Below are positions 40,660 through 50,528 of a DNA stretch of 64,000 nucleotides, piece after piece. How positions within the stretch are numbered: the first letter of the stretch is position 1; each line of letters begins with the position of its first letter. The stretch is from Arthrobacter sp. MMS18-M83. Lineage in GTDB: Bacteria; Actinomycetota; Actinomycetes; Actinomycetales; Micrococcaceae. The notes beneath the pieces were generated by a model, which was given only the letters and a program-made list of their open reading frames with translations, searched no databases and was not told where the DNA came from. The stretch lies in assembly GCF_026683955.1 (NCBI RefSeq), contig NZ_CP113343.1, forward strand, positions 1,178,001 through 1,242,000, given 5' to 3'. The position numbers and the translations under genes are program-made.

Positions 40660-43419
40660 TCAGCCGGCGTCGGGCGTGCCTCGCACGACGGCGACAGCCC
40701 CGGCAAGTTCGTCCCTTCCGGTGATCCCCAATTTCGAGTAGCACCGGTACAGATGTCCTTCGACAGTGCGGACCGAGATAAGCAACGTGTCCGCAATCTG
40801 CCGGTCGCTGAGGCCCTGGACCGCCAGATTGACAATGTCCCATTCCCTCTTGGTCAGTCTTGGTGACACGGATTCGTGCTGTGTTTCCTCGCGTTCCTGA
40901 CCCAATTCTTCGTTGCAGCGCGCCAGCCCCGCGCGTGCAACCGCCGTGAGCTCTTTGGTGCGTCCGTCATCCGGGGCATCCAGCGCCAAGCTGTAAGACC
41001 TCGCGGCCAGGTGGTAGACAGCGGCCGATTGAAGCTTCTCCCCCGCGGACAAGTACCGGGCAGCACCCCCGAATTTGAGTGCCAGCCCGTACTCAGCGAG
41101 GGATTGGGCCCATGCGCCCTCAGTTGCGGCCGCAGTTTCGCAAAACCGGTCCAGCCTGTTGGTGTCCCCCAGGCCAAGCGCCAGCTCCAGGGCATGCAGT
41201 TCAAGGAAGGTGGCGCCTTTTTTCGCTGCATCGTCGGCGTTGACATACAACCCTTCGACGCCGGAGCCGTCACCTTTGAGGAGTTCAATCGCGGCTTCGA
41301 AAAAGTTGCTTGCTTGGGCATTGAGAAGATACATGCCGTGTTGCCCCCAGGACTTGTAGTCCGCCCTGAACCGTTCAGCTTCAGGCAACCCGGCGCCGGC
41401 TGCCGCATAGAATGCCATTGCGGCACACAGACCGAAAAGATTCTGCGGATCGCTGTCTCTCAGGGCTTCGAGGCCGGCAGTGAGCAGCGGCAAGGCATCG
41501 CCGGATTTTCCCTGCCTAATGGCAACATAGCCGAGCACTACGTAAGCTGCCCCGCCAAAGGAAGCCATGGCGACACCTGAGGATTCGTAGTAGCTGTCGA
41601 GGAGCTTTTGAGCGTCCGCCCAGTCCCCGGCAGCCAAAGCGCAAATGACGTGGCGGGCAGCGATGAACTCGGGGACGAAGAATATGTCGTTCTCCGGGGG
41701 CTGTTCCACGGCGGCAGCTTCCAACGCCAGCAGCTTCCCCTGGCGCCCGAAGCCGAGGGCGCAGAGCCGCTCTGACTTCAGGGACAACGCCAAAGCCTTG
41801 AATAGAACCGCCAAGGAGCCTTCTACGGATCGTTCCTGAAGGAGGACGCGCTCCAGGTCCGGGCCCATCCGCCGGTATTCACCGTCCAACGAACCAGCAA
41901 CCATGTCCATGAGGGAAACAGCAAGTGGCACAGCGGCTTTCACGTCCGGTGTCTGCTGCCCCTGGAGGCCTGGCCGCTGCTCGCCCCTTTCACGGAGAGC
42001 ATTGGTATCGGCCAGGATCAAGGAAGCGGGTTGCCCCACCGCGGCACGCGTGACGGCACGAAGCAGGCTGTCGAATATTAGGTGGGAGGGTCCGGCGTCG
42101 CCGTCCAGGGTTTCTTGGGTCAGGACTGCTGCGGCCTCGTCGCGGCGGCCAAGATTGAAGTACGATCTGGCCATGATTGCCTGAGCAACCGTTTGCCACT
42201 GCATATCCTGGACGGCGGTCGCCATGCGCAATGCCGTCTCGCTTTGAAGGAGCCTCCCGGCAAGGACCGCCGCTCTGATCAAGAGACGGTCGGGCACGTC
42301 TGCCCCGCAGTCAAGAGACCACGTAACCATCCGGAGGAGGGAGTCCGGGTTGTCTTCGAAAACGTCCATCCGGGAAACTAATTGTCGGTGCAGTTGCAGG
42401 CTCTGGGCAGCTGGGACGACGCTGCGCAGTACCTCTCCGTAGACGGGAGAGACAAGCCGGAGGGTTGGCAACCCATTGCCGGATGGCTTGATCAAATGCT
42501 GGTCCACTAACTCCTGCACCGCCGTTTCACCGGCGACAACGTTGATCAGCTTCTCGTCCACCGGCTCGGCCAGTGCGATCAAGCTCAGGGCATCCCTGCC
42601 TGCGGGCGAAATGCGCATCAGCTGAAGCTTAACCACAGCTTCCAGCTTGACGGTGTGGATGGGTGTTGCGGCTGTCTTGAGCCAAACACCGTGCCGCTGA
42701 ACAAGCGAACCCGAGCTTTCGGCTTCCCGAACAAGGGTCTTCAACAACAGGGTGTTGCCTCCGGCCTCTGTCCAGAATCCATGGCTCGTGCTGCTCAGCA
42801 CGATTCCCCCCAACAAGGCCTCGCACAGTGCGTGGCCTTGCTCAGCCGTCAGGGGCTCTAAGTCAAACCACTCAGCACTTCCCTCGTGCCACAGTCGCAA
42901 GAGAAGTCCCGGAACCCCCGGCCGGGGGACGCACGCGGCCACGATTTTGGCCCATCCTGCCTGAACAAGCTCAGTAAGCATCTCGCACGTGGCATCGTCC
43001 AAATAGTGCGCATCATCGACCAGGAGCAAAGCTGGACTAGTATCTTTGCGGATGCTCTCAAGGTGAGCCCAAAGGGCGCGCAGCACGGCGACGCGGGAGG
43101 AAATGTCGGCAACGGAGAGTTGTGCAAGATACGGGGCCAACACCCCATAAGGGACGGCAGTAAGTGAGGGACTTCCATGAATCGGGACTACCGCAAAGTC
43201 CTTGCCAAAGATACTCCCGAGCTGGGCTAGAAGCGCGGACGCTCCAAGGCCTGAATCGCCCACGATGAAGACAGCCGAACAGTCGTCCGCACGGATTGCG
43301 GCAGTAATTCCAGGGAGCAAATGCCCATAGTCCAGCCAAGGTTCAAGCGGCCTCGTGCCGCTTTCTCCGGCAAGACCATGCACCGCCGCGGCGTTGTCAT
43401 GCCTGCGCGGTTCCTTCAA
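40660..43419 (-). CDS. Giant LuxR-family (LAL) regulator with Walker A Lys replaced by Ala
   Basis: A protein of about 919 residues. The P-loop reads GDSGLGASALL, with Ala where Lys is expected, while Walker B LLLVDDAHYLDD is canonical. A helical TPR-like middle follows. The HTH at the C-terminus reads LTKREWDIVNLAVQG, SDRQIADTLLISVRTVEGHLYRCYSKLGI. The start is uncertain. ATG at 43476 overlaps the previous gene by 80 bases with AT-rich codons unlike the rest. TTG at 43419, preceded by GGAG, is preferred. Nucleotide binding without hydrolysis, or none, is likely. Confidence 0.82.
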   Translation of the reverse strand: MKEPRRHDNAAAVHGLAGESGTRPLEPWLDYGHLLPGITAAIRADDCSAVFIVGDSGLGASALLAQLGSIFGKDFAVVPIHGSPSLTAVPYGVLAPYLAQLSVADISSRVAVLRALWAHLESIRKDTSPALLLVDDAHYLDDATCEMLTELVQAGWAKIVAACVPRPGVPGLLLRLWHEGSAEWFDLEPLTAEQGHALCEALLGGIVLSSTSHGFWTEAGGNTLLLKTLVREAESSGSLVQRHGVWLKTAATPIHTVKLEAVVKLQLMRISPAGRDALSLIALAEPVDEKLINVVAGETAVQELVDQHLIKPSGNGLPTLRLVSPVYGEVLRSVVPAAQSLQLHRQLVSRMDVFEDNPDSLLRMVTWSLDCGADVPDRLLIRAAVLAGRLLQSETALRMATAVQDMQWQTVAQAIMARSYFNLGRRDEAAAVLTQETLDGDAGPSHLIFDSLLRAVTRAAVGQPASLILADTNALRERGEQRPGLQGQQTPDVKAAVPLAVSLMDMVAGSLDGEYRRMGPDLERVLLQERSVEGSLAVLFKALALSLKSERLCALGFGRQGKLLALEAAAVEQPPENDIFFVPEFIAARHVICALAAGDWADAQKLLDSYYESSGVAMASFGGAAYVVLGYVAIRQGKSGDALPLLTAGLEALRDSDPQNLFGLCAAMAFYAAAGAGLPEAERFRADYKSWGQHGMYLLNAQASNFFEAAIELLKGDGSGVEGLYVNADDAAKKGATFLELHALELALGLGDTNRLDRFCETAAATEGAWAQSLAEYGLALKFGGAARYLSAGEKLQSAAVYHLAARSYSLALDAPDDGRTKELTAVARAGLARCNEELGQEREETQHESVSPRLTKREWDIVNLAVQGLSDRQIADTLLISVRTVEGHLYRCYSKLGITGRDELAGAVAVVRGTPDAG

Positions 43420-46117
43420 GCTCGCTCCTTGATGAGATGCCCATTTTCGTGAAGATTTGATAGAGGTGGCCTTCAACTGTTCGGACGGAAACCTGCAGTT
43501 GGTTGGCCACCTCCTTGTTACTCAACCCTTGACTGGCCATCTTTGCAACCTGCCGCTCCCTTTCCGTCAGTTCGGGTCCGAAAGTATGTGGTGTCAGGGG
43601 CAGTACCGGAACGGTGCCGACCAGGCGGTCCAACCGTTGCTGGGCGAGCCGGGCGGATGACGAATCGCCGGCTTCCCGGGCGATGTCCAATGCCAGGACG
43701 GCGCAACGCGACTCCACCGCATCCAACTTCAGCTCCTGGGCAACGGAGGCGGCAAGCAGCAAGGTCTTCGGGTCCTTCTTTCGGCTTCCTTCCGCCACCA
43801 TCCGGTTCACCGCCGCCATTTTGCCTTGGCGGCGCGATGAAACCTGCTCCAAAAGCAAAAGCTCGTCGTCAGTACCGTGGACGGTGGCCCCGAAAAGGCT
43901 GATGGACGCCGTTGTGGTCCGTCCTTTCGCCAGGTCCCGGTTGGCCGACTCGATCAGGCTCTGCTTCGCTCCAGGATCCTTCAACCAACGCCGCGCCATC
44001 TTGACACAGAATTCGGCCATCCATGCGGGAAACCACGCCGTCTCCCCTTGCCCTTTTTCCGCCAATTCGAGAAACGTCCGGGATTCTTTCACATCGCCAG
44101 CCTGCGCATAGGCAAAGGCCAACGCAGAGTAAGCCAGTGCGGGTCCATAGTAGTTGCGTCTGATCTCCAACTGCGCCTGGGCTCCCAGAAGGGTGTCAAT
44201 CGCCACTGCGGCCCGTCCGGCGTAGGTGTAGGAGACCCCCAAGGCAAGCTCGGCGGCGCCGCCGAGGTAGTGGATGTTCTTCGGCTGGTGGTCGAGTGTC
44301 GCTGTCAGCATCCTGGCCAACTCCTCCCATTGTCCGCTGCACAGCAGGGCGGCAAACAGGCCTTCGGACAACCAGTTGTGCAACCGGGGTTGCGCCTTTG
44401 CCCGCTGTATTTTGTGCTTGAGCTCGCGCGCCAGTTCGATTGCCTCCATTTCCCTGCCAAGTACTGCCCAGGCCATCGTCAGCAGGCTCCCGCAACTCAA
44501 CCGTTGTTGGAGATCGCTGCCATCCCGGTATTCCTGTTCCAAGGCTTCAGCAACTTCCGAATACTCGCCCTGATGGACCTGAAGCTCAAAACGGGCGAGC
44601 TTAAGCATTCCACGTGCTCGCTCAAGTTCGGCGGCATCGGTAACGCCCTCTTGTGACCTACGGGCAAGGTCCTCCTCGGCATCAGCGACCAGGCCGGGAA
44701 TTTGCACGTGCCCACCCGGAATCCACAACAGCGCGCTGCAGAGCTCCTGGACATAGTCCGCATAGTCATACGCCGAAAGGCGCCGAAGTTGCTCGGGCGT
44801 CACATCCTTCAAAGCGGCGATCGCAGCCTCATGCTCGGCCAGGATCACGTGGGAAACACAGCGTTGCTGGGCCGCGGCCACCCACTCCTTGTCTTCCCGC
44901 CCAATCTGCCGGGCACATTCCAAGGCGAACCAAGGATCGAATTGCCTGTTCGCGGCCGTCGCAGCGGCCAGGGCCACCGCGGGTTCCAACGTTTCGCGTA
45001 CGTTCAGCGTGGAGGAGGCAAACCCCAGAAGGGCCTCGGCGTCCAGGTCCTCCGTAATGCCACCGATAACCCCAGCGGCTAGCCGGCGCAGTTCATTCCG
45101 TCGTGGCAGGTCCATCCATCCTCGAATGACCTCGCCCATGTACTCGTCGCGCAGCGCCACAAGGCGGGCGCCTGACGGTTCGATGCGAAGATAACCGGAC
45201 CACTCCATCTCCGCAACCACTTCAGGTTCCAGGACGTCCAACAGCACGGCGAGTGGGGCCGTCCGGATAAGGGCAAGCAACTCCAGCGCTTCCTGGACCG
45301 CCGGGCTCTCCCGAGCAAGTCGGGAACGGACCAGATCGGTCAGGACTTCGGCGGAAGAAAGATGGATTTCGCCTTTCATCGCCCAAACTTGTCCGGCCAG
45401 ATGCAGGTTGCCCGAGCGGAGCTGCTCGGTGACGATGGCTTGGAGCACCAAGGGATTTCCACCGCTGGCTGCATGCAGGGCGCTTGCGGCAGTCGCGGTC
45501 ACTCGTTTCCCAAGGACGCCCGTGAGCAATTTGGCCACTTCCGCCCGGGAAAAAACCTGGAGCGGAACTTCGTGGAGCAGTCCGTCCTTCAGCAACCTGA
45601 TCAGGTCTTCCGGCATGTCAGTGACTTGGCGGACAGTAACGAGGACTTTCGCCGTGCCACTAATTAACAAGTGCACTAGGGCAGCCGTGCTCATGGTGTC
45701 CATTGCGGGAAGTTCCGATAGGACCAACAGCACCTCACGCCCCGCGGCGTCCGAACTTATCATTTGCGATATGCCGTGGATGATCGCTCCGGGGGAATCT
45801 CCAGCATCAGCGGGCAATCGGGCGAGCAGATGTGCCAGCGACCCAAACGGAGTTGTGGTGTCCGCTGAACCGTGGAGGTGCACTACGTGTGCCTTTGGAG
45901 AGAGCCTCGCCTCTACGGAGCGGGCGAACGTCGCTTTGCCAACGCCTGGTGCTCCAACTACCACCACTCCATAAAAAGATGGCTCGCCGAGCGCTTCTAT
46001 AACCGTGTTCTGAAGATCCTGCCGGACCAGTGACGACCATTTCCGACGTTCTGCAGCGCCAAGGGCTTGCCGCTCCGTTGGGTGCCGCCCTATTTCGGAT
46101 TCCGGTGTTGCTCGCAA
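43397..46117 (-). CDS. Giant LuxR-family (LAL) regulator, first of the array
   Basis: A 906-residue LAL protein. Walker A GAPGVGKAT keeps the Lys, but Walker B reads VLLVLSELPAMD, without the Asp pair. The long helical middle is followed by the HTH LTERERQVAKMASQGL, SNKEVANQLQVSVRTVEGHLYQIFTKMGI. The only start with enough length is TTG at 46117, with a weak ribosome site. It is the right edge of the island; the core gene pth lies 234 bases upstream. The gap 46118-46350 holds a TTGACT box near 46235 but no well-spaced -10, and a short GCCAGGG/CCCTGGC hairpin at 46303-46318 that may end pth. Confidence 0.83.
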   Translation of the reverse strand: MRATPESEIGRHPTERQALGAAERRKWSSLVRQDLQNTVIEALGEPSFYGVVVVGAPGVGKATFARSVEARLSPKAHVVHLHGSADTTTPFGSLAHLLARLPADAGDSPGAIIHGISQMISSDAAGREVLLVLSELPAMDTMSTAALVHLLISGTAKVLVTVRQVTDMPEDLIRLLKDGLLHEVPLQVFSRAEVAKLLTGVLGKRVTATAASALHAASGGNPLVLQAIVTEQLRSGNLHLAGQVWAMKGEIHLSSAEVLTDLVRSRLARESPAVQEALELLALIRTAPLAVLLDVLEPEVVAEMEWSGYLRIEPSGARLVALRDEYMGEVIRGWMDLPRRNELRRLAAGVIGGITEDLDAEALLGFASSTLNVRETLEPAVALAAATAANRQFDPWFALECARQIGREDKEWVAAAQQRCVSHVILAEHEAAIAALKDVTPEQLRRLSAYDYADYVQELCSALLWIPGGHVQIPGLVADAEEDLARRSQEGVTDAAELERARGMLKLARFELQVHQGEYSEVAEALEQEYRDGSDLQQRLSCGSLLTMAWAVLGREMEAIELARELKHKIQRAKAQPRLHNWLSEGLFAALLCSGQWEELARMLTATLDHQPKNIHYLGGAAELALGVSYTYAGRAAVAIDTLLGAQAQLEIRRNYYGPALAYSALAFAYAQAGDVKESRTFLELAEKGQGETAWFPAWMAEFCVKMARRWLKDPGAKQSLIESANRDLAKGRTTTASISLFGATVHGTDDELLLLEQVSSRRQGKMAAVNRMVAEGSRKKDPKTLLLAASVAQELKLDAVESRCAVLALDIAREAGDSSSARLAQQRLDRLVGTVPVLPLTPHTFGPELTERERQVAKMASQGLSNKEVANQLQVSVRTVEGHLYQIFTKMGISSRSELEGTAQA

Positions 46118-46350
46118 TTTAGATCACGCTACCTTCGTAGCTCTGGCGGACGTGACGTTCAGCGGGTCGTTTGCTTTCGTATTTCCCTTCAGCCCCAGCA
46201 GTGATTTGCAAAGTATCATAGCGATCCCCGCGAATCAATTAGTCAACCGGCGAGCCATCAGGCTACTTGTTAAGCAATTGAATTGGGTACTTGGAATCAA
46301 CCGCCAGGGTTCCCTGGCCGAGCGAAGCGAGGCAAGGGAGGCGGTGGGGA

Positions 46351-46935
46351 CTAGGCCTTCACGGCGTGAAATCTCTGCTGGGCGGCAAGCAGACCCTCAG
46401 TCATCAATACTTCAACGGCGTCTGCCGCTTCATCCAGGAGGAATGGCAGCTCTTTCTTTTCCGAGGATCCAAAATCCCTGAGGACATAATCCGCCGTGTC
46501 CATCCGGCCAGGCGGCCTGCCGACGCCCACACGGACCCGCAAGTAGTCCTTGGTTGCCAAAGCCTTGGAGATATCCCGCAGGCCGTTGTGGCCGCCTTCT
46601 CCACCGCCGATCTTCAACTTGACGGTGTTGAAGGGAATATCAATTTCGTCGTGCACCGCAATCACGTGGTCCGGAGCGATATCAAAGAACTTGGCGAGGC
46701 CGGAAACCGGCCCCCCGGAAACGTTCATATAGCTCATTGGTTTCGCCAGCACCACCCTCGGCCCCCCTATCCCGAGCCTGCCCTCCACGACTTGCGCCCG
46801 GGACTTGTGGGTCTTGAAACTTCCGCCCATGCGCGAAGCAAGTTCGTCCAGGACCATCTGGCCGACGTTGTGGCGGTTGTGGCTGTATTCACTGCCGGGA
46901 TTGCCAAGGCCGACAATCAGCCAAGTGTCTGTCAT
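46351..46935 (-). CDS. pth: Peptidyl-tRNA hydrolase
   Basis: A 194-residue cytoplasmic enzyme that recycles peptidyl-tRNA released from stalled ribosomes. Family marks: [20 protein letters not shown] at residues 6-25 with the catalytic His, [10 protein letters not shown] at about 65, HDEIDIPF at about 95, and [13 protein letters not shown] at about 109. Length normal. It follows rplY after a clear terminator. Confidence 0.96.
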   Translation of the reverse strand: MTDTWLIVGLGNPGSEYSHNRHNVGQMVLDELASRMGGSFKTHKSRAQVVEGRLGIGGPRVVLAKPMSYMNVSGGPVSGLAKFFDIAPDHVIAVHDEIDIPFNTVKLKIGGGEGGHNGLRDISKALATKDYLRVRVGVGRPPGRMDTADYVLRDFGSSEKKELPFLLDEAADAVEVLMTEGLLAAQQRFHAVKA

Positions 46936-46975
46936 GGAGTCATCCTAGGGAATCAAGAGGGTGGACTGAAAAAGA

Positions 46976-47007
46976 AGTGGCCGGGACCCCTCAGGGACCC
47001 GGCCACT
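46976..47007 (-). terminator. Rho-independent terminator after rplY
   Basis: AGTGGCCGGG (46976-46985) pairs with CCCGGCCACT (46998-47007) with a short inner stem. On the minus strand it is followed by TTCTTTTT. It lies 50 bases after the rplY stop. Confidence 0.85.
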
Positions 47008-47056
47008 CGCAAAGGCGTATGCCGCAACTAGTCGGAACGACTACTAAACAGAAAGA

Positions 47057-47629
47057 CTACTCAGCAGCAGGAGCTGCCTCTTCCTCGGCTTCCGAAGTGG
47101 CCTCCGAGATGTGGATGATGAGCGTCTCGGGATCGGTCAGCAGTTCCGAACCGCTCGGCAGGACGATGTCCGAGGCGTGGACGTGCTCGCCGGCCTTGCG
47201 GCCTTCGATGCTGATTTCGACGAACGTCGGCAGGTGCGTAGCCTCGGCTTCGAGGGAAACCGTGGTGGCTTCCTGGTTGGCGACGGCGCCGATGGCAGCT
47301 TCACCGATAACGTGCACGGAAACGTCAACGGTAACCTTTTCGCCCTTGCGGACGGTCAGGAGGTCGATGTGCTCGATGATCTGCTTGATCGGATCGCGCT
47401 GGATGTCCTTCACCAGGGCAAGGTGCTCCTCGCCGTTGATGTCCAGGGACAGCAGGGCGTTGGAAACGCGGACGGCCAGCGTGGCGGCGCGGCCTGGCAG
47501 GTTGATGTGCATGGGCTCTGCGCCGTGACCGTAGACGACGGCCGGGATCTGGCCGGCCGAACGGGCGCGGCGGGCGAAACCCTTGCCGAATTCGGTGCGC
47601 AGTTCTGCTGCGAGCTTCTGCTCAGACAT
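47057..47629 (-). CDS. rplY: Ribosomal protein bL25 (long Ctc form)
   Basis: A 190-residue protein: an N-terminal 5S rRNA-binding L25 domain (LRTEFGKGFARRARSAGQIPAVVYG at residues 8-32) and a C-terminal TL5/Ctc beta domain, ending in an acidic, Glu/Ala-rich tail. The ATG at 47629 follows AAGGAG by 6 bases; the longer open frame upstream is not needed. The 268-base gap before it (to prs) holds no gene and should carry the promoter or readthrough from prs. Confidence 0.95.
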   Translation of the reverse strand: MSEQKLAAELRTEFGKGFARRARSAGQIPAVVYGHGAEPMHINLPGRAATLAVRVSNALLSLDINGEEHLALVKDIQRDPIKQIIEHIDLLTVRKGEKVTVDVSVHVIGEAAIGAVANQEATTVSLEAEATHLPTFVEISIEGRKAGEHVHASDIVLPSGSELLTDPETLIIHISEATSEAEEEAAPAAE

Positions 47630-47897
47630 GTGTACTCCTTGATTACTGTGGCGCCGGCACAATGCCAGGCAAGTCGATCAGCAAGGGCGGAGGTCTGTGG
47701 TGACCTTCCACGCCCAGCGGAATCCCAGCCGCAGGAGCAGCCGGTCCGCCTTCGTTGAAGGAGATTCAGACCCAGTCGATAACGGAGACCCGCAATCCGG
47801 AATCACGTAGAAACGCGATCCGGATGTGCTCTCCCTCGCCAAGGTATCCCCAAGAGCTTAGCAGTCCCGCCCCGATTGCCGAAAACCGAGGAAGCCG

Positions 47898-48878
47898 TTA
47901 AGCGTTGCCGTCGAACAGGCTGGTGACAGAGCCGTCGTCGAACACTTCGCGGATGGCGCGTGCAATCAATGGTGCGATCGACAGCACGGTGAGTTGCGGG
48001 AAGCGCTTGTCTGCCGGAATGGGCAGCGTATTTGTGACAACAACCTCGCGGGCACCGGAATCCGCCAACCGCTGCGCCGCCGGTTCGGAGAACACTGCGT
48101 GCGTGCAGGCGATGATGACGTCCTTGGCACCGGCGTTCTTGAGGACCTGTACAGCGCCGGAGATCGTTCCACCGGTGTCGATCATGTCGTCAATCAGCAC
48201 GCAGGTGCGGCCTTCGATCTGCCCGACGACGGTCTTCGAGACTGCCTGGTTCGGCACCGTGAGGTCGCGGCTCTTGTGGACGAACGCCAGGGGCGCGCCG
48301 CCCAGGCGCTCGGCCCACTGTTCTGCCACACGGACGCGTCCGGTGTCCGGCGAAACAACGGTGATATTGTCTGCTTCAACCTTGGTACGGATGTAGTCGG
48401 CCAGCAGCGGGATCGCCATGAGGTGATCCACCGGGCCGTCGAAGAACCCCTGGATCTGGGACGTGTGAAGGTCAACCGACATGATCCGGTCCGCACCGGC
48501 GGTCTTGTAGAGGTCCGCCACCAGTCGGGCGGAGATCGGCTCGCGACCACGGCCCTTCTTGTCCTGGCGGGCGTAGGGGTAGAACGGAGAAACCACGGTG
48601 ATCCGCTTTGCCGAAGCGCGCTTCAGCGAATCGATCATGATCAGCTGCTCCATGAGCCAGTTGTTCAGTGGGGCCGGGTGTGCCTGGATGACGAAGGCAT
48701 CGGTGCCGCGGACGCTCTCCGCCGATCGCACGTAGATTTCACCGTTGGCGAAGTCATAAGCGTCGATAGGCAGGAGTTCCGTGTCCAGCTCCTTGGCGAT
48801 TTCCTGCGCCAGCTCGGGGTGCGCCCGTCCGGCAGCGAGAACTAGTTTCTTCTCGCCGTGTGCGGTAATTTCGCTCAT
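47898..48878 (-). CDS. prs: Ribose-phosphate pyrophosphokinase
   Basis: A 326-residue enzyme that makes PRPP from ribose 5-phosphate and ATP for nucleotide, His and Trp synthesis. Marks: FANGEIYVR at residue 43, YPYARQDKK at about 100, the DLHTSQIQGFF segment at about 135, and the PRPP loop LIDDMIDTGGT at about 225. Its ATG overlaps the glmU stop (ATGA). Confidence 0.97.
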   Translation of the reverse strand: MSEITAHGEKKLVLAAGRAHPELAQEIAKELDTELLPIDAYDFANGEIYVRSAESVRGTDAFVIQAHPAPLNNWLMEQLIMIDSLKRASAKRITVVSPFYPYARQDKKGRGREPISARLVADLYKTAGADRIMSVDLHTSQIQGFFDGPVDHLMAIPLLADYIRTKVEADNITVVSPDTGRVRVAEQWAERLGGAPLAFVHKSRDLTVPNQAVSKTVVGQIEGRTCVLIDDMIDTGGTISGAVQVLKNAGAKDVIIACTHAVFSEPAAQRLADSGAREVVVTNTLPIPADKRFPQLTVLSIAPLIARAIREVFDDGSVTSLFDGNA

Positions 48879-50374
48879 GCCTGTATGCCCTCTTCTGTGA
48901 TTTCCTGGGTACTTGATGAATCGGGGGTGGCAGCGGAGCCCAGCGCGGCTTGCGCCAACCGGGCCGAGTTACTGCCCTGGCGGTTGGCGATGACCCAGCC
49001 TTCGGCGTTGCGCTGAGGGGCAACGCTCAGAGTGAGGGCTCCGGCGGGAACGTCCTTGCGTATGATGGCGCCAGCGCCGCTGTAGGCGCCGTCGCCAATC
49101 GTCACAGGAGCCACGAAGACCGTGTTGGAACCGGTCCGCACACCGGAGCCGATCACCGTGCGGTGCTTCTTCTCGCCGTCGTAGTTTGCCGTGATGTTGC
49201 CGCAGCCGATGTTGGTGTCCTCGCCGATCTCAGCGTCGCCGGCATAGCCGAGGTGGGACAGCTTGGAGCCGCGGCCGATGGTCACGTTCTTGGTTTCGTA
49301 GAAAGCGCCGATCTTGCCGGTCTCACCCAGGACCGTGCCCGGTCGCAGGTACGTGAACGGACCCACACTGGCCCTGGCACCGATCGTGGATCCTGAGCCG
49401 TGGGTGCGGGTAACCTTCGCGCATTCACCCACCGAAACGTCGGTGAGGGTCGTGTCTGGGCCGACGACGGCGTCGCGCGCCACAGTGGTGGCGCCGTGAA
49501 GCTGAGTGTTCGGCAGGAGACGGACATCTTCGTCCAGGGTGACGGTGGAATCGATCCAGGTGGTGGCCGGGTCAACGACCGTGACGCCGGCACGCATCCA
49601 GGCTTCGATGATCCGGCGGTTGTGCTCGGCTCCGAGCGCGGCCAACTGGACGCGGTCGTTGGCACCTTCCACCTGCCAGCGGTCCTTGGTGATGACGGCG
49701 GAAACCCGGCCTCCGGCGTCGCGCGCCAGTTCGAGGACGTCGGTGAGGTACTTTTCGCGCTGGATGTTCTCGATGGTCACCTTGTGCAGCTGCGTGCGAA
49801 GAACCTGTGCGTCAAAAGCGTAGATCCCCGAGTTGACCTCGCGGATGGAGCGCTCGGCGTCGCTGGCGTCTTTGTGTTCGCGGATGCCCAGCACTGTGCC
49901 GTCCTCGCCACGAAGGATGCGGCCGTATCCATTGGCGTCGTCGAGGATGGCGGTCAAGACCGTCACGGCGTTGCCCTCGGATTCGTGCGTGGCCACAAGC
50001 TCGGAGAGGAGGGAACCGGTCAGCAAAGGAACATCGCCGTACGTGACCACTACCGTTCCGGTGAGTTCGGCCTTCGCATCGAGGGCGTCAAAGGCTACCT
50101 CGACGGCACGGCCGGTTCCGGGAACATCGTCCTGGTCCACAATGACGGCGTCGGGATCGATCAGCTCAACATGCTCGGCGACGAGGTCCCGTTCGTGGCG
50201 GACAACCAAGGCCAGCCGTTGCGGATCGATGGAACGTGCGGCAAGGATGGCATGCGCCACCATGGAACGTCCACCGATTTCGTGGAGGATTTTGGGAGTC
50301 CGCGACTTCATGCGCGTACCGGCTCCGGCGGCTAGGACGATTACAGCGGCGGGGCCAGTAGTATCGGGGCTCAC
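48875..50374 (-). CDS. glmU: Bifunctional GlcN-1-P acetyltransferase / GlcNAc-1-P uridyltransferase
   Basis: A 499-residue cytoplasmic enzyme that makes UDP-GlcNAc, the precursor for peptidoglycan and for GlcNAc polymers. The N-terminal uridyltransferase has LAAGAGTRMKS at residue 14. The C-terminal left-handed beta-helix acetyltransferase starts at about residue 270 with hexapeptide repeats (IGEDTNIGCGNITANYDG at about 405). The tail after 470 is Ala/Ser-rich. It is downstream of tRNA-Gln and overlaps prs. It supplies the likely substrate for the GT2 synthase at 26502. Confidence 0.97.
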   Translation of the reverse strand: MSPDTTGPAAVIVLAAGAGTRMKSRTPKILHEIGGRSMVAHAILAARSIDPQRLALVVRHERDLVAEHVELIDPDAVIVDQDDVPGTGRAVEVAFDALDAKAELTGTVVVTYGDVPLLTGSLLSELVATHESEGNAVTVLTAILDDANGYGRILRGEDGTVLGIREHKDASDAERSIREVNSGIYAFDAQVLRTQLHKVTIENIQREKYLTDVLELARDAGGRVSAVITKDRWQVEGANDRVQLAALGAEHNRRIIEAWMRAGVTVVDPATTWIDSTVTLDEDVRLLPNTQLHGATTVARDAVVGPDTTLTDVSVGECAKVTRTHGSGSTIGARASVGPFTYLRPGTVLGETGKIGAFYETKNVTIGRGSKLSHLGYAGDAEIGEDTNIGCGNITANYDGEKKHRTVIGSGVRTGSNTVFVAPVTIGDGAYSGAGAIIRKDVPAGALTLSVAPQRNAEGWVIANRQGSNSARLAQAALGSAATPDSSSTQEITEEGIQA

Positions 50375-50528
50375 GAAGTCGCTCTCCTTGCTCGGTTACG
50401 TCCGGGCGAACCCGGCTGCGGCATCTGCTCTATCCTACTCTTGCCGATTCACGGCCTTCCGCGCAGCCAATGGACAGCTTCGGGAGAGACAGTGCCTTCA
50501 GAGGCGGTGCCGGCAGATCACCGACAAG

